Positions 1 through 9,216 of a stretch of DNA of 64,000 nucleotides are shown here, piece by piece. Position 1 is the stretch's first letter. The number at the start of each line of letters is the position of its first letter. The notes below the pieces were generated by a model. It ran no database searches. It was not told where the DNA came from and worked only from the letters and a program-made list of their open reading frames with translations. The translations under genes and the position numbers were made by a program. Origin of the DNA: Tissierella_A sp964489715 (GTDB lineage: Bacteria; Bacillota; Clostridia; Tissierellales; Tissierellaceae); the NCBI GenBank assembly GCA_964489715.1, contig CAZBAK010000002.1:13851-77850 (forward strand), in the 5' to 3' direction.

Positions 1-359
1 ATTCTAAATCTTCTTATTTGTGAAGGCGACAGGTAAATATCGTCATTGCCTGATTGATAATTGTCCCTTCTTAAAAAACCATAACCATCGCTATGGATCT
101 CTAAGATTCCCTCAGCTAAATTTATATTGTCCAATTGTTCCATTTCCTCTGTAGCCTTATCAGATAGGTCCTTCATATCTATCTTTTTAATATCTAGACC
201 TTCATCCTCTCCAGATCCATCCTTGGATTTCTTCTGGCTCTTAAGGATAGCTTCTATTAGTTCATATTTTTTATACTTGTATGGACTAGCTATATTTAGA
301 TCTTTAGCTATTTCTCTAAGATCTACAATCTTCTTTTTTTCTAATTCTTCTAAATTCAC
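1..359 (-). CDS. rho: Transcription termination factor Rho, N-terminal part (runs off window start)
   Basis: Rho is a hexameric RNA-dependent ATPase that ends transcription. Only about the first 119 codons lie in the window. The reading starts at a GTG (359-357) about 9 nt after an AGGAG-type site. It begins with a Rho N-terminal helical domain (LEELEKKKIVDLREIAKDL), has an acidic/lysine-rich linker, and then enters the cold-shock-like RNA-binding domain, seen as GILEIHSDGYGFLRR followed by the DDIYLSPSQIRR motif typical of Rho. It sits just downstream of glpX on the same strand with a 13-nt gap, so it is probably co-transcribed. The ATPase domain is outside the window. The family call is firm; completeness of the gene cannot be judged. 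Confidence 0.9.
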   Translation of the reverse strand, partial: MNLEELEKKKIVDLREIAKDLNIASPYKYKKYELIEAILKSQKKSKDGSGEDEGLDIKKIDMKDLSDKATEEMEQLDNINLAEGILEIHSDGYGFLRRDNYQSGNDDIYLSPSQIRRFR

Positions 360-372
360 TTTTAATCTCCTC

Positions 373-1341
373 TTATTTTGCATATTCAGGCTTTTTATCA
401 AGCTTGTGAATAGACTCTATAAATCTAATAGTTCCAGTCTCAAGTCTCAATACAAGTGAGTGAGTACTAGCTGTATTGTTTTCCATATACTTAACTCCAT
501 CTAGAAGTTCACCATAGGAAACACCTGTAGCTGCAAAACTCATTTCATCGCCTTTAGCCATATCATCTATGTGATATACTTTCTCTAAGTCACAACCCAT
601 TTCTATACATCTTCTTCTGTGTTCTTCATTAAGGGGTTTTAAAACACCTTGTATTTCTCCTTCTAAACATTTAAGGGCAACAGCTGTTATTACTCCCTCT
701 GGTGCTCCACCAATTCCCATTAGCATATCAACATTTGTATAGTCAAAGCAGGTAGATATAGCTCCTAGTACATCTCCATCGCTTATCATTTTAATTCTTG
801 CTCCTGCTGCTCTGATTTCATTTTTAAGTGTCTCGTGTCTTTCTCTATCAAGTATTGCAACTGTTATATCGCTAACATCCTTATTGAGAGCTTTAGCTAC
901 ATTGTCAATATTTTCTTTTGTTGATGCATGTATGTCTATGGAACCTTTGGCCCTTGGACCTACTGCTATTTTGTCCATATATGTGTCTGGTGCATGAAGA
1001 AGACATCCCTTAGGTGCAACACTAACTACTGATATTGCATTTGGAAGACCATTAGCCACAGAAAGAGTTCCATCTAAAGGATCTACAGCTATGTCTATCT
1101 CTAGTCCACTGTGGGTAGGTGTTCCTATCTCTTCCCCAATATAGAGCATTGGCGCTTCATCCATTTCTCCTTCACCTATAACTACTACTCCATCTATATC
1201 CAAAGTATCAAACATTCTTCTCATAGCATCTACTGCTGCTGCATCAGCGGCATTCTTGTTTCCTTGACCTAAAAGCTTTGCACTTGATAGGGCTGCTGCT
1301 TCTGTTACTCTTCCTAAATTCGATGTTAAGTTTCTATCCAC
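373..1341 (-). CDS. glpX: Class II fructose-1,6-bisphosphatase
   Basis: GlpX hydrolyses fructose 1,6-bisphosphate to fructose 6-phosphate in gluconeogenesis (cytoplasm, metal-dependent). The 322-residue length is normal. The metal and substrate motifs are visible: GEGEMDEAP at about residues 56-64 and VDPLDGT at 86-92, the inositol-phosphatase-fold signature. The start is a GTG (1341-1339) placed about 7 nt after CAGGAGG. It is the third gene of a minus-strand set fba, transaldolase-like gene, glpX, rho, a gene order common in clostridia, which supports a joint role in sugar-phosphate conversion. I see nothing unusual in the protein. Family assignment is secure. Confidence 0.95.
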   Translation of the reverse strand: MDRNLTSNLGRVTEAAALSSAKLLGQGNKNAADAAAVDAMRRMFDTLDIDGVVVIGEGEMDEAPMLYIGEEIGTPTHSGLEIDIAVDPLDGTLSVANGLPNAISVVSVAPKGCLLHAPDTYMDKIAVGPRAKGSIDIHASTKENIDNVAKALNKDVSDITVAILDRERHETLKNEIRAAGARIKMISDGDVLGAISTCFDYTNVDMLMGIGGAPEGVITAVALKCLEGEIQGVLKPLNEEHRRRCIEMGCDLEKVYHIDDMAKGDEMSFAATGVSYGELLDGVKYMENNTASTHSLVLRLETGTIRFIESIHKLDKKPEYAK

Positions 1342-1391
1342 AAAATCGCCTCCTGATTGTTTTACCTCTATAAGTTATATTACTAAGTAGT

Positions 1392-1419
1392 CTATGAGAG
1401 ACCCTAGAGCCTCCCATAG
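1392..1419 (-). other. Small intergenic hairpin between transaldolase-like gene and glpX
   Basis: An imperfect inverted repeat CTATGGGAG / CTCTCATAG lies between the two genes. No T-run follows on the minus strand, so it does not look like an intrinsic terminator. It could affect mRNA stability or be chance. Confidence 0.3.
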
Positions 1420-1428
1420 ATTGATTTA

Positions 1429-2070
1429 TTATTTTACGCTTTCCCAATCCTTTAAGAATTGTTCTATTCCACTATCTGTAAGTGGATGAACTAACATTTG
1501 ATTAAATACCTTATAAGGAATTGTAGCTATGTGAGCTCCAGCTTTTGCAGACTGTAATACATGGATAGGATGTCTTATGCTTGCTGATATGATCTCAGTC
1601 TCAATCCCATAGATAGCAAATATTTCAGCTATATCTTCTACAAGATATATTCCTTCATTTCCTATATCATCCAATCTTCCTACAAAAGGGCTTACATAAC
1701 TAGCACCAGCTCTTGCTGCTAAAAGTGCTTGATTAGCAGAAAAGACCAGTGTAACATTAGTTTTAATCCCTTCCTGGTCCATTATCTTTACAGCTTTAAG
1801 TCCTTCCTTGGTCATTGGTACCTTTATGATTATATTTTTATGAATTTTAACCAGATCTCTTGCCTCTTCTAACATTCCTTGGTGGTCAAGGCTTACTACC
1901 TCTGCACTTATAGGTCCATCTACAATGTCAGTAATTTCTTTTACAACCGTCTTAAAATCTCTTCCTTCTTTAGCTATCAGGCTTGGATTTGTAGTTACTC
2001 CCTCAAGTACTCCCCAACTGCTTACCTCTTTAATTTCATCTAAATTTGCCGTATCAATAAATAGTTTCAT
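1429..2070 (-). CDS. Transaldolase / fructose-6-phosphate aldolase-like protein (MipB/TalC family)
   Basis: This is a short class I aldolase of the transaldolase family, transferring or cleaving C3 units of sugar phosphates in the cytoplasm. The 213-residue length fits the MipB/TalC subgroup, not the 320-residue TalB type. Seen: MKLFIDTANL at the N-terminus, TNPSL at about 27-31, and the Schiff-base lysine in IKVPMT (Lys83). The ATG at 2070 follows AAAGGAGG with good spacing. It lies between fba and glpX. True transaldolases and fructose-6-phosphate aldolases of this size cannot be told apart with certainty by reading; the pentose-phosphate transaldolase role is the more common one in Firmicutes. 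Confidence 0.9.
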   Translation of the reverse strand: MKLFIDTANLDEIKEVSSWGVLEGVTTNPSLIAKEGRDFKTVVKEITDIVDGPISAEVVSLDHQGMLEEARDLVKIHKNIIIKVPMTKEGLKAVKIMDQEGIKTNVTLVFSANQALLAARAGASYVSPFVGRLDDIGNEGIYLVEDIAEIFAIYGIETEIISASIRHPIHVLQSAKAGAHIATIPYKVFNQMLVHPLTDSGIEQFLKDWESVK

Positions 2071-2151
2071 AATTTTCCTCCTTTAGGATTCATAGACTAT
2101 AAATCAGATCTTTTTCTGATAAATTCTTCTAACAATTTTATTTTTATAAGA

Positions 2152-3003
2152 TTATGCCCTATTTGCAGAACCAAATATTTGCATTTTCTCCATTATGGTC
2201 TTTTTCATAGTCTCTGTAGCCGGTCCCAATATTTTCCTTGGATCTATTTGATCTGGATTTTCTTCTAGGTATTCTTTTACAGCTCTTGCAAAAGAAGCTC
2301 TTACATCAGTGTCTATATTTATCTTGGAGATTCCCAGTGATATTGCCTTTTTAAGACTTTCTTCTGGCACTCCACTTGAGCCATGAAGTACTAGTGGCAC
2401 ATCTACTAGCTCTCTAATAGCTTTGATTCTGTCAAAATCAATTCTTGGCTCCCCTTGATATACACCGTGAGCTGTTCCAACTGCTATTGCTAAATAATCT
2501 ACCCCTGTCTCTTCTACAAATCTCTTAGCCTCTTGCGGGTCTGTAAAAGTTGCATCTTCTTCACTTACACTTATATGGTCTTCTGTTCCCCCTATTTTAC
2601 CTAGCTCTGCTTCAACAGTAACTCCAACCATATGTGCTATTTCCACTACTTTTTTAGTGAACTCTATGTTTTCTTCTAAAGGAAATCTTGAACCGTCTAT
2701 CATAACAGATGTAAAGCCATTTCTAATACATTGCATAACTTGATCAAAATCAGTTCCATGGTCTAAATGTAGAGCTACAGGAACCTTAGCTGAATTAGCT
2801 GCTAGTTTTCCCAGGGCAGCTATATAATCAACTCCTGCATACTTTAGTCCTCCCTGGCTTGCTTGAAGAATTACTGGAGAGTTCAGCTCTTCTGCTGCTC
2901 CAATAATAGCTTGAATTATCTCCATATTATTTACATTGAATGCACCTACTGCATATCCATTTTTTTGTGCATCCAATAACAATTCCTTACCCGTCATCAA
3001 CAC
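2152..3003 (-). CDS. fba: Class II fructose-bisphosphate aldolase
   Basis: Zinc-dependent aldolase that interconverts fructose 1,6-bisphosphate and dihydroxyacetone phosphate plus glyceraldehyde 3-phosphate. Seen: the zinc-ligand motif HLDHG at about 79-83, VEAELGKIGG, AVGTAHGVYQGEPRIDF with a second ligand histidine, and VLHGSSGVPEE with the third. I place the start at the GTG 3003-3001: the AAAGGTGAT site ends just before it, while the GTG at 3012 lies inside that site and is too close. TTG (3000) and ATG (2997) follow immediately and are possible. A good promoter lies at 3036-3064. The gene heads the fba, transaldolase, glpX, rho set. Confidence 0.93.
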   Translation of the reverse strand: MLMTGKELLLDAQKNGYAVGAFNVNNMEIIQAIIGAAEELNSPVILQASQGGLKYAGVDYIAALGKLAANSAKVPVALHLDHGTDFDQVMQCIRNGFTSVMIDGSRFPLEENIEFTKKVVEIAHMVGVTVEAELGKIGGTEDHISVSEEDATFTDPQEAKRFVEETGVDYLAIAVGTAHGVYQGEPRIDFDRIKAIRELVDVPLVLHGSSGVPEESLKKAISLGISKINIDTDVRASFARAVKEYLEENPDQIDPRKILGPATETMKKTIMEKMQIFGSANRA

Positions 3004-3035
3004 ATATATCACCTTTCCTTTTATTAGTTAGCCCT

Positions 3036-3064
3036 ATTATATCATTTTAAAGAGCTTTTAACAA
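3036..3064 (-). promoter_or_regulatory. Promoter for the fba gene set
   Basis: On the minus strand TTGTTA (3064-3059) and TATAAT (3041-3036) are separated by 17 nt, a close match to the housekeeping sigma consensus, about 35 nt upstream of the chosen fba start. Confidence 0.7.
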
Positions 3065-3086
3065 TAAAGTATGCACAAATAGAGCC

Positions 3087-6000
3087 TTATAGGGAGATTA
3101 TCTTTTCCAGGTAAGTAGAATAAATTAAAAGTTTAGTTACCTTTTTCCCTTCTTCCCCTAGCCTATCTTCTATTACCCTTTTGTAGATCTCTAATTGCTT
3201 GCTATATCTTTCTTTAAATAATTCCCTGCTTTGGCCTTCCCCTACTATGTCTGTCTTATAATCTATTATTACTAGATTGCCATCCTTTAGTTCTATTAAA
3301 AGATCTATATATCCATTTACTAGGGCTTTTTCTGCCCCCTGCCTTTTGTCTATGAAAAGGGGATCTATAGGAGAGCTAAAGGGAAATTCTGTAAAGATTC
3401 TTTTAGAGTTAGAGATCAAATCTACTACTTCTTTATTTTTTAAAAATGAATTTAAGGTCTCTTCTAAGTTTAACTTTAAAAAGCTTTCTACTTGTAATTT
3501 TATATTTGTCCTATCTTCTTCATTAAAGTCAAGAGCTGGATAAAGTCCCTTGAGAATAAAACTATCTATTTCTAGGTCCTCCAGGGATTCTTTTATAGAC
3601 AGGCCTATGGCATAGTTCTTTTCTTCTAAGATCTCTTGTAAATCTCTCTTGTTTTTTAATAGTATTTGCAAGGCCCTATGAACCATATCTCCATATATTT
3701 TCCCCCTGGGACTTGTCCTATTGTTTATAAGTTCTAAATTATCCCTTCTCTCCTTAAAACTATCTAAGCTGGAGGGACTCATCTTTAGATAGCTAGGTTT
3801 AGATACTCCCAACTTATTTTTAAGGAGATTTGTAATTCTTATTTCTTCTAGCTTTCTAGGAGTAAAACTATCTTTCATCTCTGGACTCTCTATGGAGGGC
3901 TCATCTAGTATCTCCAATTCTCCTTGAGATAGGGGGGCTAGAAAAGCTCTTTCTTCAGCAATTCTAGGAGTTACTAAAACAGACTTGCTCCTAGTTGCGG
4001 CAACATATATAAGCCTATCTAATTCTGCATCCTTAAACATTTTTTCCCTATCACTTCTTATACTTTCCTCAGGGCATCTTACCAGGGTACTTCTCTTGAA
4101 AACCAAGTATCCTAGATTTTCATCCCCTACTTTTTCCACATAATGGCTATCTCCACCTAGGGTCCTGTTCTTATCACTTCCAGCTAATACAACTATCTCA
4201 GCTTCTAAACCCTTGGCCTTGTGTATATTCATTACCCTAACTGCATTTTCTGCAAAGCTCAGATCTATAGGCAGCTCATAGTTTACCTTTTCATCTATTA
4301 TTCTTCTTAATTCCTCTCTTATACTGTAGAGACTTATAGGTCTTTTAGACTTTAGTATCTCTAGGGCTTGTACAAGAGAGGAATCCGCATCTCTTTTTTC
4401 TATCTGACTATATTCTTTATGAAGATCATATATGCCTAACTTATTTTTTATTAAAAGTTCTATAAATGCAATAGGTCTTTCTCTCTCAGAAGCTAGAAAG
4501 ATCTCCCTCAAATGGAAAAAAGCTTCTTTTACATGGGGGTGTTTTAAGTCCTTGATCTTTTCCTCATTCATAATTATATCTTTTAAGCCTTCTTCTCCTA
4601 GGCTTAAGTTTATACTTTCAAGTTCTAGATAAAAGCTATTTCTAAGAACAGCTACAAGTTTGATCTTATCCCTATAGTCAATCAATAGATCTACTAGTAA
4701 AAACAGATTTAATACTTCCCTAGTATCTCCCAGCCTTTTTTCTCCTGCTAGAAGGGCTGGTATATTTCTTTCCTTAAGGGCATTTAGGTATCTTCCTGTT
4801 TCCTCATTGCTCTTGGTTAGGATCATTATATCTTTATTTTCTACCCTTCTGGTATTTATATGCCCCCTGCCTAGTTTTTCATCAATATAGCCATTTTTAA
4901 TAATATCTTCAATTAGGCCTGCCACATAGTCTTCTTCCTTAACTTCTAGTTCCTGGGAAAAATCATACCCATATACTCCAGAGAATTTTTCCCCTTCTTC
5001 CATCTCTCTATTGGCCTTCCAGAGGCTTAGTATTTTTTCAAAACCAGCCTGAAAATTTGTGGATTTCTCCCTAAAGGCAAATCCATCTTCCCTATTCTTA
5101 AAATTCTCTTCCACCCACCTACATATAAAGTCTGTAGATCTAAAGTTTATATCTAAGTAAACAACTTCACCTCTAGCCTCTATTATTCTTTTTACACTTT
5201 CATAGATAGTTATATCTGCCCTTCTAAATCTATATATAGATTGTTTAGGATCCCCTACTATGAAAAGCGAACCCTCTCTAGGGCTTACATCTTCCAAGGA
5301 TTCTAACCCTTCTAGATCACCCTCATGGCTCAGCAACAATAGGAGCTCCGCCTGCATAGGATCCGTGTCTTGAGCTTCATCTATGTAGAAGTATTTAAAC
5401 TTACCTTTAAAGTGTTCTCTTGCCTTCTTTGAATTTCTTATAAGCTTAGAGGCTCTAAAAAGCAAATCGTTAAAGGTCAGCCTATTTGTATAGGCTTTGT
5501 CTTTATATTGGACTATCCTATTTGAAAAGTCTATGGCCATATTATATATGCTGGCATTTAGGTCTTTATATATGGAAAACAGGTCCTCTATAAAATTTAC
5601 TATCTCTTCTGCTCCTGGACTTTTTAAGTGTTTTTTATATAAGAACTTGCTGGCTAGATCTTCATCTTCATCTAGTTTTACAAATTCTGTCAATATTTCC
5701 TCTATATAGTGTTCAAAATCCTTTTTTTCTTCTATCATACTTATAAATAGCTTGCCTAGATTGGAGCCAGTCTTTATATAGGAGGGATCCAGTTCTTTTG
5801 CATCCAAGGATTCAAAACTATCTTTTATATCTTTAAATTTTCTTCCTTTAGAAAAGCCAGTGAATTTAACATCTGGATTGTCCATGGCTACAAATGTAGC
5901 ACTTTTAAAGTCCCTATAGTCAACTCCAAAGAGATTTAAGATCTCTAGATCATCCTTGTATTCATCTTCAAACTCTCTTAAATATTCATACCATATATTA

Positions 6001-6404
6001 TTATAAAACTCCTGGCTGTCTTCTATAATTTCATAGCCTGGGGTAAGTCCAGCTTCAAAGGGCATTTCCCTTAAAAGTAGCTCACAAAATGAGTGTATGG
6101 TGCCTGTAAAGATTTCCTCTACTCTTTCCAGCTTGTCCCTAGCATAGGCATATTTTTCTTGGGAGAGATAATCCAAGGCCTTTCTCTGTATTCTTTCAGC
6201 CAGTTCTAGAGAGGCAGCCTTTGTAAAGGTTATGGCCACAATATTTCCTGGATCTATATCTCCATCTATAATATGATTTATTACTCTTTCTACTATAATT
6301 GTAGTTTTCCCAGCTCCAGCTCCAGCTTCCAGCAGATAGTTCTTATTGAAATTATTTACTATTTCCTCTCTCTTTTCCATTTCTAACTCTATAAGTTTTT
6401 CCAT
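3087..6404 (-). CDS. addA: ATP-dependent helicase/nuclease AddA
   Basis: AddA is the motor and nuclease subunit of the AddAB double-strand-break processing complex (Firmicute counterpart of RecBCD). Seen: Walker A AGAGAGKTT at about 27-35, the Walker B/helicase motif II YIDEAQDTDP near 340, a GDPKQSIYRFRRAD motif, a C-terminal VMNIHKAKGLEAEIVVL helicase motif, and the RecB-like nuclease motif IIDYKTD near the C-terminus. At 1105 residues it is about 10 percent shorter than Bacillus AddA. The ATG follows GAGGAGGTG, which lies inside the end of addB, so translation is coupled. It is clearly real and appears intact. Confidence 0.95.
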   Translation of the reverse strand: MEKLIELEMEKREEIVNNFNKNYLLEAGAGAGKTTIIVERVINHIIDGDIDPGNIVAITFTKAASLELAERIQRKALDYLSQEKYAYARDKLERVEEIFTGTIHSFCELLLREMPFEAGLTPGYEIIEDSQEFYNNIWYEYLREFEDEYKDDLEILNLFGVDYRDFKSATFVAMDNPDVKFTGFSKGRKFKDIKDSFESLDAKELDPSYIKTGSNLGKLFISMIEEKKDFEHYIEEILTEFVKLDEDEDLASKFLYKKHLKSPGAEEIVNFIEDLFSIYKDLNASIYNMAIDFSNRIVQYKDKAYTNRLTFNDLLFRASKLIRNSKKAREHFKGKFKYFYIDEAQDTDPMQAELLLLLSHEGDLEGLESLEDVSPREGSLFIVGDPKQSIYRFRRADITIYESVKRIIEARGEVVYLDINFRSTDFICRWVEENFKNREDGFAFREKSTNFQAGFEKILSLWKANREMEEGEKFSGVYGYDFSQELEVKEEDYVAGLIEDIIKNGYIDEKLGRGHINTRRVENKDIMILTKSNEETGRYLNALKERNIPALLAGEKRLGDTREVLNLFLLVDLLIDYRDKIKLVAVLRNSFYLELESINLSLGEEGLKDIIMNEEKIKDLKHPHVKEAFFHLREIFLASERERPIAFIELLIKNKLGIYDLHKEYSQIEKRDADSSLVQALEILKSKRPISLYSIREELRRIIDEKVNYELPIDLSFAENAVRVMNIHKAKGLEAEIVVLAGSDKNRTLGGDSHYVEKVGDENLGYLVFKRSTLVRCPEESIRSDREKMFKDAELDRLIYVAATRSKSVLVTPRIAEERAFLAPLSQGELEILDEPSIESPEMKDSFTPRKLEEIRITNLLKNKLGVSKPSYLKMSPSSLDSFKERRDNLELINNRTSPRGKIYGDMVHRALQILLKNKRDLQEILEEKNYAIGLSIKESLEDLEIDSFILKGLYPALDFNEEDRTNIKLQVESFLKLNLEETLNSFLKNKEVVDLISNSKRIFTEFPFSSPIDPLFIDKRQGAEKALVNGYIDLLIELKDGNLVIIDYKTDIVGEGQSRELFKERYSKQLEIYKRVIEDRLGEEGKKVTKLLIYSTYLEKIISL

Positions 6405-6407
6405 TAT

Positions 6408-9080
6408 CTACACCTCCTCTTCAAGCCCTACAATATTATCAGTCTTACATATATTTTTGTACTCACAGTATTTACAGCTAAGATCATCTTTTTCATCATA
6501 TATAATAGTCTTGTCCTCTTCCAATATATCTATTTCTAAAAGATCCTTTATCCTAGCTTCTATAAGCTCTAAAAAATCTTTTTCAAATTCTAAATCTATG
6601 CTATCATCCTTAAATTCATAGGAAAAAGATTCTACCCTAAAGTCTTTATATTCTTCCTGGGTCTTTATTATATTTTCCAAGGCCTTCTTATAGATGAAAA
6701 ACTGAAATTTTTGTCCTTCACTATAGTCTATTACTTTATTTTTTCCCCGACCTTGGGTCTTTCTAAGCCTCTTATCGAAATTCCTCAAGCTTCCTGTCTT
6801 ATAATCTATTATCTTGAATTTTTTCTCTTCTCTGTCTATATCTACCCTATCTATGGCACCAGAAATTCTTAAGCTCAAGTCTCCTATATCTATAATTTGA
6901 GGATCTAAGTTTCCAAATATTTGATTCTCCTTGCCCCTGCCAAAGGACAACTCATTTATAAATACCTGTAGGGAGGATCTTTTCTCTCTTTCTATTATCT
7001 TTAGGCAGTAGTCTCTTACTTCTTCCTTTTCCCGCCTGTAAACTTCCTCCAGAACATAGGGGATCTCCCTCTCTATTTCTTTTGCCAATCTATCTATTAT
7101 AGACAAAAGCTCTCCCTCTCTCTGCTGGCTTCTAGGCAGATCAAAATACTGATTTAATACATTGTGAACCAGATTGCCCCTTGTTAAGGGATCCAGCCAT
7201 CTGTCAATGTCCATAACTATATCTTCTTTTTCCTTTAAAACTAAACTGTTTTTTAAATATAATTTTCTAGAACATTGTCCAAGTACTTCTAGATCTGTTC
7301 CTGAAAAAACCAAGTCTTTTGCCATTAATCTTCTAGACCTGCTTTCTAAGGGCTCTAAATCTTCATGCTCACTATGGCCGTACTCCTCCTTTAATTCTGT
7401 ATATATCTTAGAGGGAGTTTTAGCCTTTACTTCTACCATATCAAAGTTAGAATATCCAACACTTATCCTTTCAAAGGAAGCTGATAGGGCTTCTTTTATC
7501 TTGTAATTCTTATACCTATAACTTTCCTTAGAAAAAGATAGGCTTAAGGATATATCTCGCCTGGTATTATCAAGTAATATGGGAGATTCTACTATCTTGC
7601 TAGCTAGGCTATGGCTGTCTAAGCCTATTAGGTAGAGATGTCTCCTAGCTGTGTAACCAGCATTGCTATACTTACAGGCAAATACCTCAGAAGGCCTGGC
7701 TCCACTTCTTTTTATATTGACCTCTTCTATATAGGCTAGGACCATATCAAAATACTCTTCCTTGCTTACTCTAAGAGGGATTTTTCCTATCTTAGACAGC
7801 CTATCTAAGATAGCTTCTTTTGATTTTTCATGATAAGGGTTGGGAGTCTTTACATACTTCTCCAACAAGCTTGATAATCGCTTGCTATAGAGCTTAAAAT
7901 TAACTTCTCCTTGAGGAAGACTGGATAAAAGATCTTGAAAAAATTCTTTCAACCATTCCCTCCTGAAGTTCTCCTCTTCTTTTAAATCTTCTGGTATTGT
8001 ATTTAATTTTTCGTAACTTTCCCTTCCGTAGAAGACCTTGGCTCTCAATAGTTCTTCATACATAATAGAACTAGATATTGGATCTTCTTTATCCTTATCT
8101 CTAGCTTCTAAGCTTTCTACATTTAAACTGCCATTAAAAAAGAGAGGACCTATCTCTTGAACACTATAGTAGTTTTTAGAGAATTCAAAGAGGGTCTTTA
8201 TAAATCTGTAACTAGTACTGCTAGTAATCTCTAGACCTTCTCCAAAACTTACAGCTAGATCTTCCTTCTTAAACTCCAAGTCTATAGCCTCAACATATTT
8301 ACTGTCTGTATAGGCTATTACAACTTGATCTAGAGGGATCTTTTTTTCTAATATATCATCTATAATATACTTTATTTCATTTCTCATTCCATAGCTAGTA
8401 AAAAAAGAGATCTCTCTCTTCTGATCTTTTAGCTCTTTGACTTCTTTAAAAAAGTAGTCTTTAGGAGAATCAGCAAGATTTTCCACTGGCATCTTTATCT
8501 TTATAATCTCCTGGCCCAGGGCTGAAAATAGATCTCTTTCTAAATTATGAAATTCTATATTTCCAGCCAGGCCTATCTTCTTATCTTGAAATATTTTCAA
8601 TTCCTCCAGCTCTAAGGCCTTTACTAAAATATCACAGTAGTCCATGGCATTTAAGTCTCTTAACTTTTTCCTATACAAGCTATAGATCTTGTCTATATCT
8701 TTTTCTTCTGGAAATTCTTCTATCTTTTTAGACTTAAGTTCCATTAAGACCCTATAGACCTCTTCTGCTGTTTTTTCATCTATTAAATTTGACTTGAAGA
8801 AAAAATCTTCATCTTCAAGTTCCAAGCTCTTTAAGCAATCCAACACAATACTTTTTCCCAATATATCATCTATAAAGAGAATATTATTTGTCTCTATGTA
8901 TCTTTGGCAAATCTCTTGGCTCAGTCGTCTCAAAGTTATGGGATTTAAGTTTAAGGCGGCTTTAGCATCCCTAGCCATACTATTGATCATTAAAAGACCT
9001 ATGCTTCTAGTGGGAACAATAAACAACTTCTCATCTAACAAAAACTCATCACAAAACTCCCCAAGTTCCATTTCTCGCAT
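6408..9080 (-). CDS. addB: AddB/RexB-like subunit of the AddAB nuclease
   Basis: Second subunit of the AddAB complex, with a RecB-family nuclease domain. Seen: IIDYKTG in the C-terminal nuclease domain, and the iron-sulfur cysteines: one in GQCSRKLYLKNS near residue 615 and three in CKYCEYKNIC near the C-terminus. The N-terminal region (FIVPTRSIGLL) shows no Walker A loop, so this resembles RexB, which lacks the ATP site found in Bacillus AddB. At about 890 residues it is short for the family. I choose the ATG at 9080 rather than the GTG at 9089, because the AGAGGTGAT site overlaps the GTG. Three nt separate it from addA. Confidence 0.9.
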   Translation of the reverse strand: MREMELGEFCDEFLLDEKLFIVPTRSIGLLMINSMARDAKAALNLNPITLRRLSQEICQRYIETNNILFIDDILGKSIVLDCLKSLELEDEDFFFKSNLIDEKTAEEVYRVLMELKSKKIEEFPEEKDIDKIYSLYRKKLRDLNAMDYCDILVKALELEELKIFQDKKIGLAGNIEFHNLERDLFSALGQEIIKIKMPVENLADSPKDYFFKEVKELKDQKREISFFTSYGMRNEIKYIIDDILEKKIPLDQVVIAYTDSKYVEAIDLEFKKEDLAVSFGEGLEITSSTSYRFIKTLFEFSKNYYSVQEIGPLFFNGSLNVESLEARDKDKEDPISSSIMYEELLRAKVFYGRESYEKLNTIPEDLKEEENFRREWLKEFFQDLLSSLPQGEVNFKLYSKRLSSLLEKYVKTPNPYHEKSKEAILDRLSKIGKIPLRVSKEEYFDMVLAYIEEVNIKRSGARPSEVFACKYSNAGYTARRHLYLIGLDSHSLASKIVESPILLDNTRRDISLSLSFSKESYRYKNYKIKEALSASFERISVGYSNFDMVEVKAKTPSKIYTELKEEYGHSEHEDLEPLESRSRRLMAKDLVFSGTDLEVLGQCSRKLYLKNSLVLKEKEDIVMDIDRWLDPLTRGNLVHNVLNQYFDLPRSQQREGELLSIIDRLAKEIEREIPYVLEEVYRREKEEVRDYCLKIIEREKRSSLQVFINELSFGRGKENQIFGNLDPQIIDIGDLSLRISGAIDRVDIDREEKKFKIIDYKTGSLRNFDKRLRKTQGRGKNKVIDYSEGQKFQFFIYKKALENIIKTQEEYKDFRVESFSYEFKDDSIDLEFEKDFLELIEARIKDLLEIDILEEDKTIIYDEKDDLSCKYCEYKNICKTDNIVGLEEEV

Positions 9081-9188
9081 TCTTATCACCTCTGATTTAT
9101 TTTCTATCTCTTGTATTTATCTTTATATGATCTTTATCTATCTCCTTCTTTAACTTTATCATTTAAGGATATTTTTTTCCATAAAAAA

Positions 9189-9212
9189 ACCTAAGTCATC
9201 TGACCTAGGTTT
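9189..9212 (-). terminator. Intrinsic terminator of pyrG
   Basis: On the minus strand ACCTAGGTCA pairs with TGACTTAGGT around a short loop, followed by a T-run. It lies just past the pyrG stop. Confidence 0.75.
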
Positions 9213-9216
9213 TTAT

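Noticed and set aside
127..459. Open frame on the plus strand over rho/glpX
   Set aside because: It lies antisense to two well-supported genes, has no ribosome binding site and a composition (Ser/Phe/Ile-rich) typical of shadow frames.
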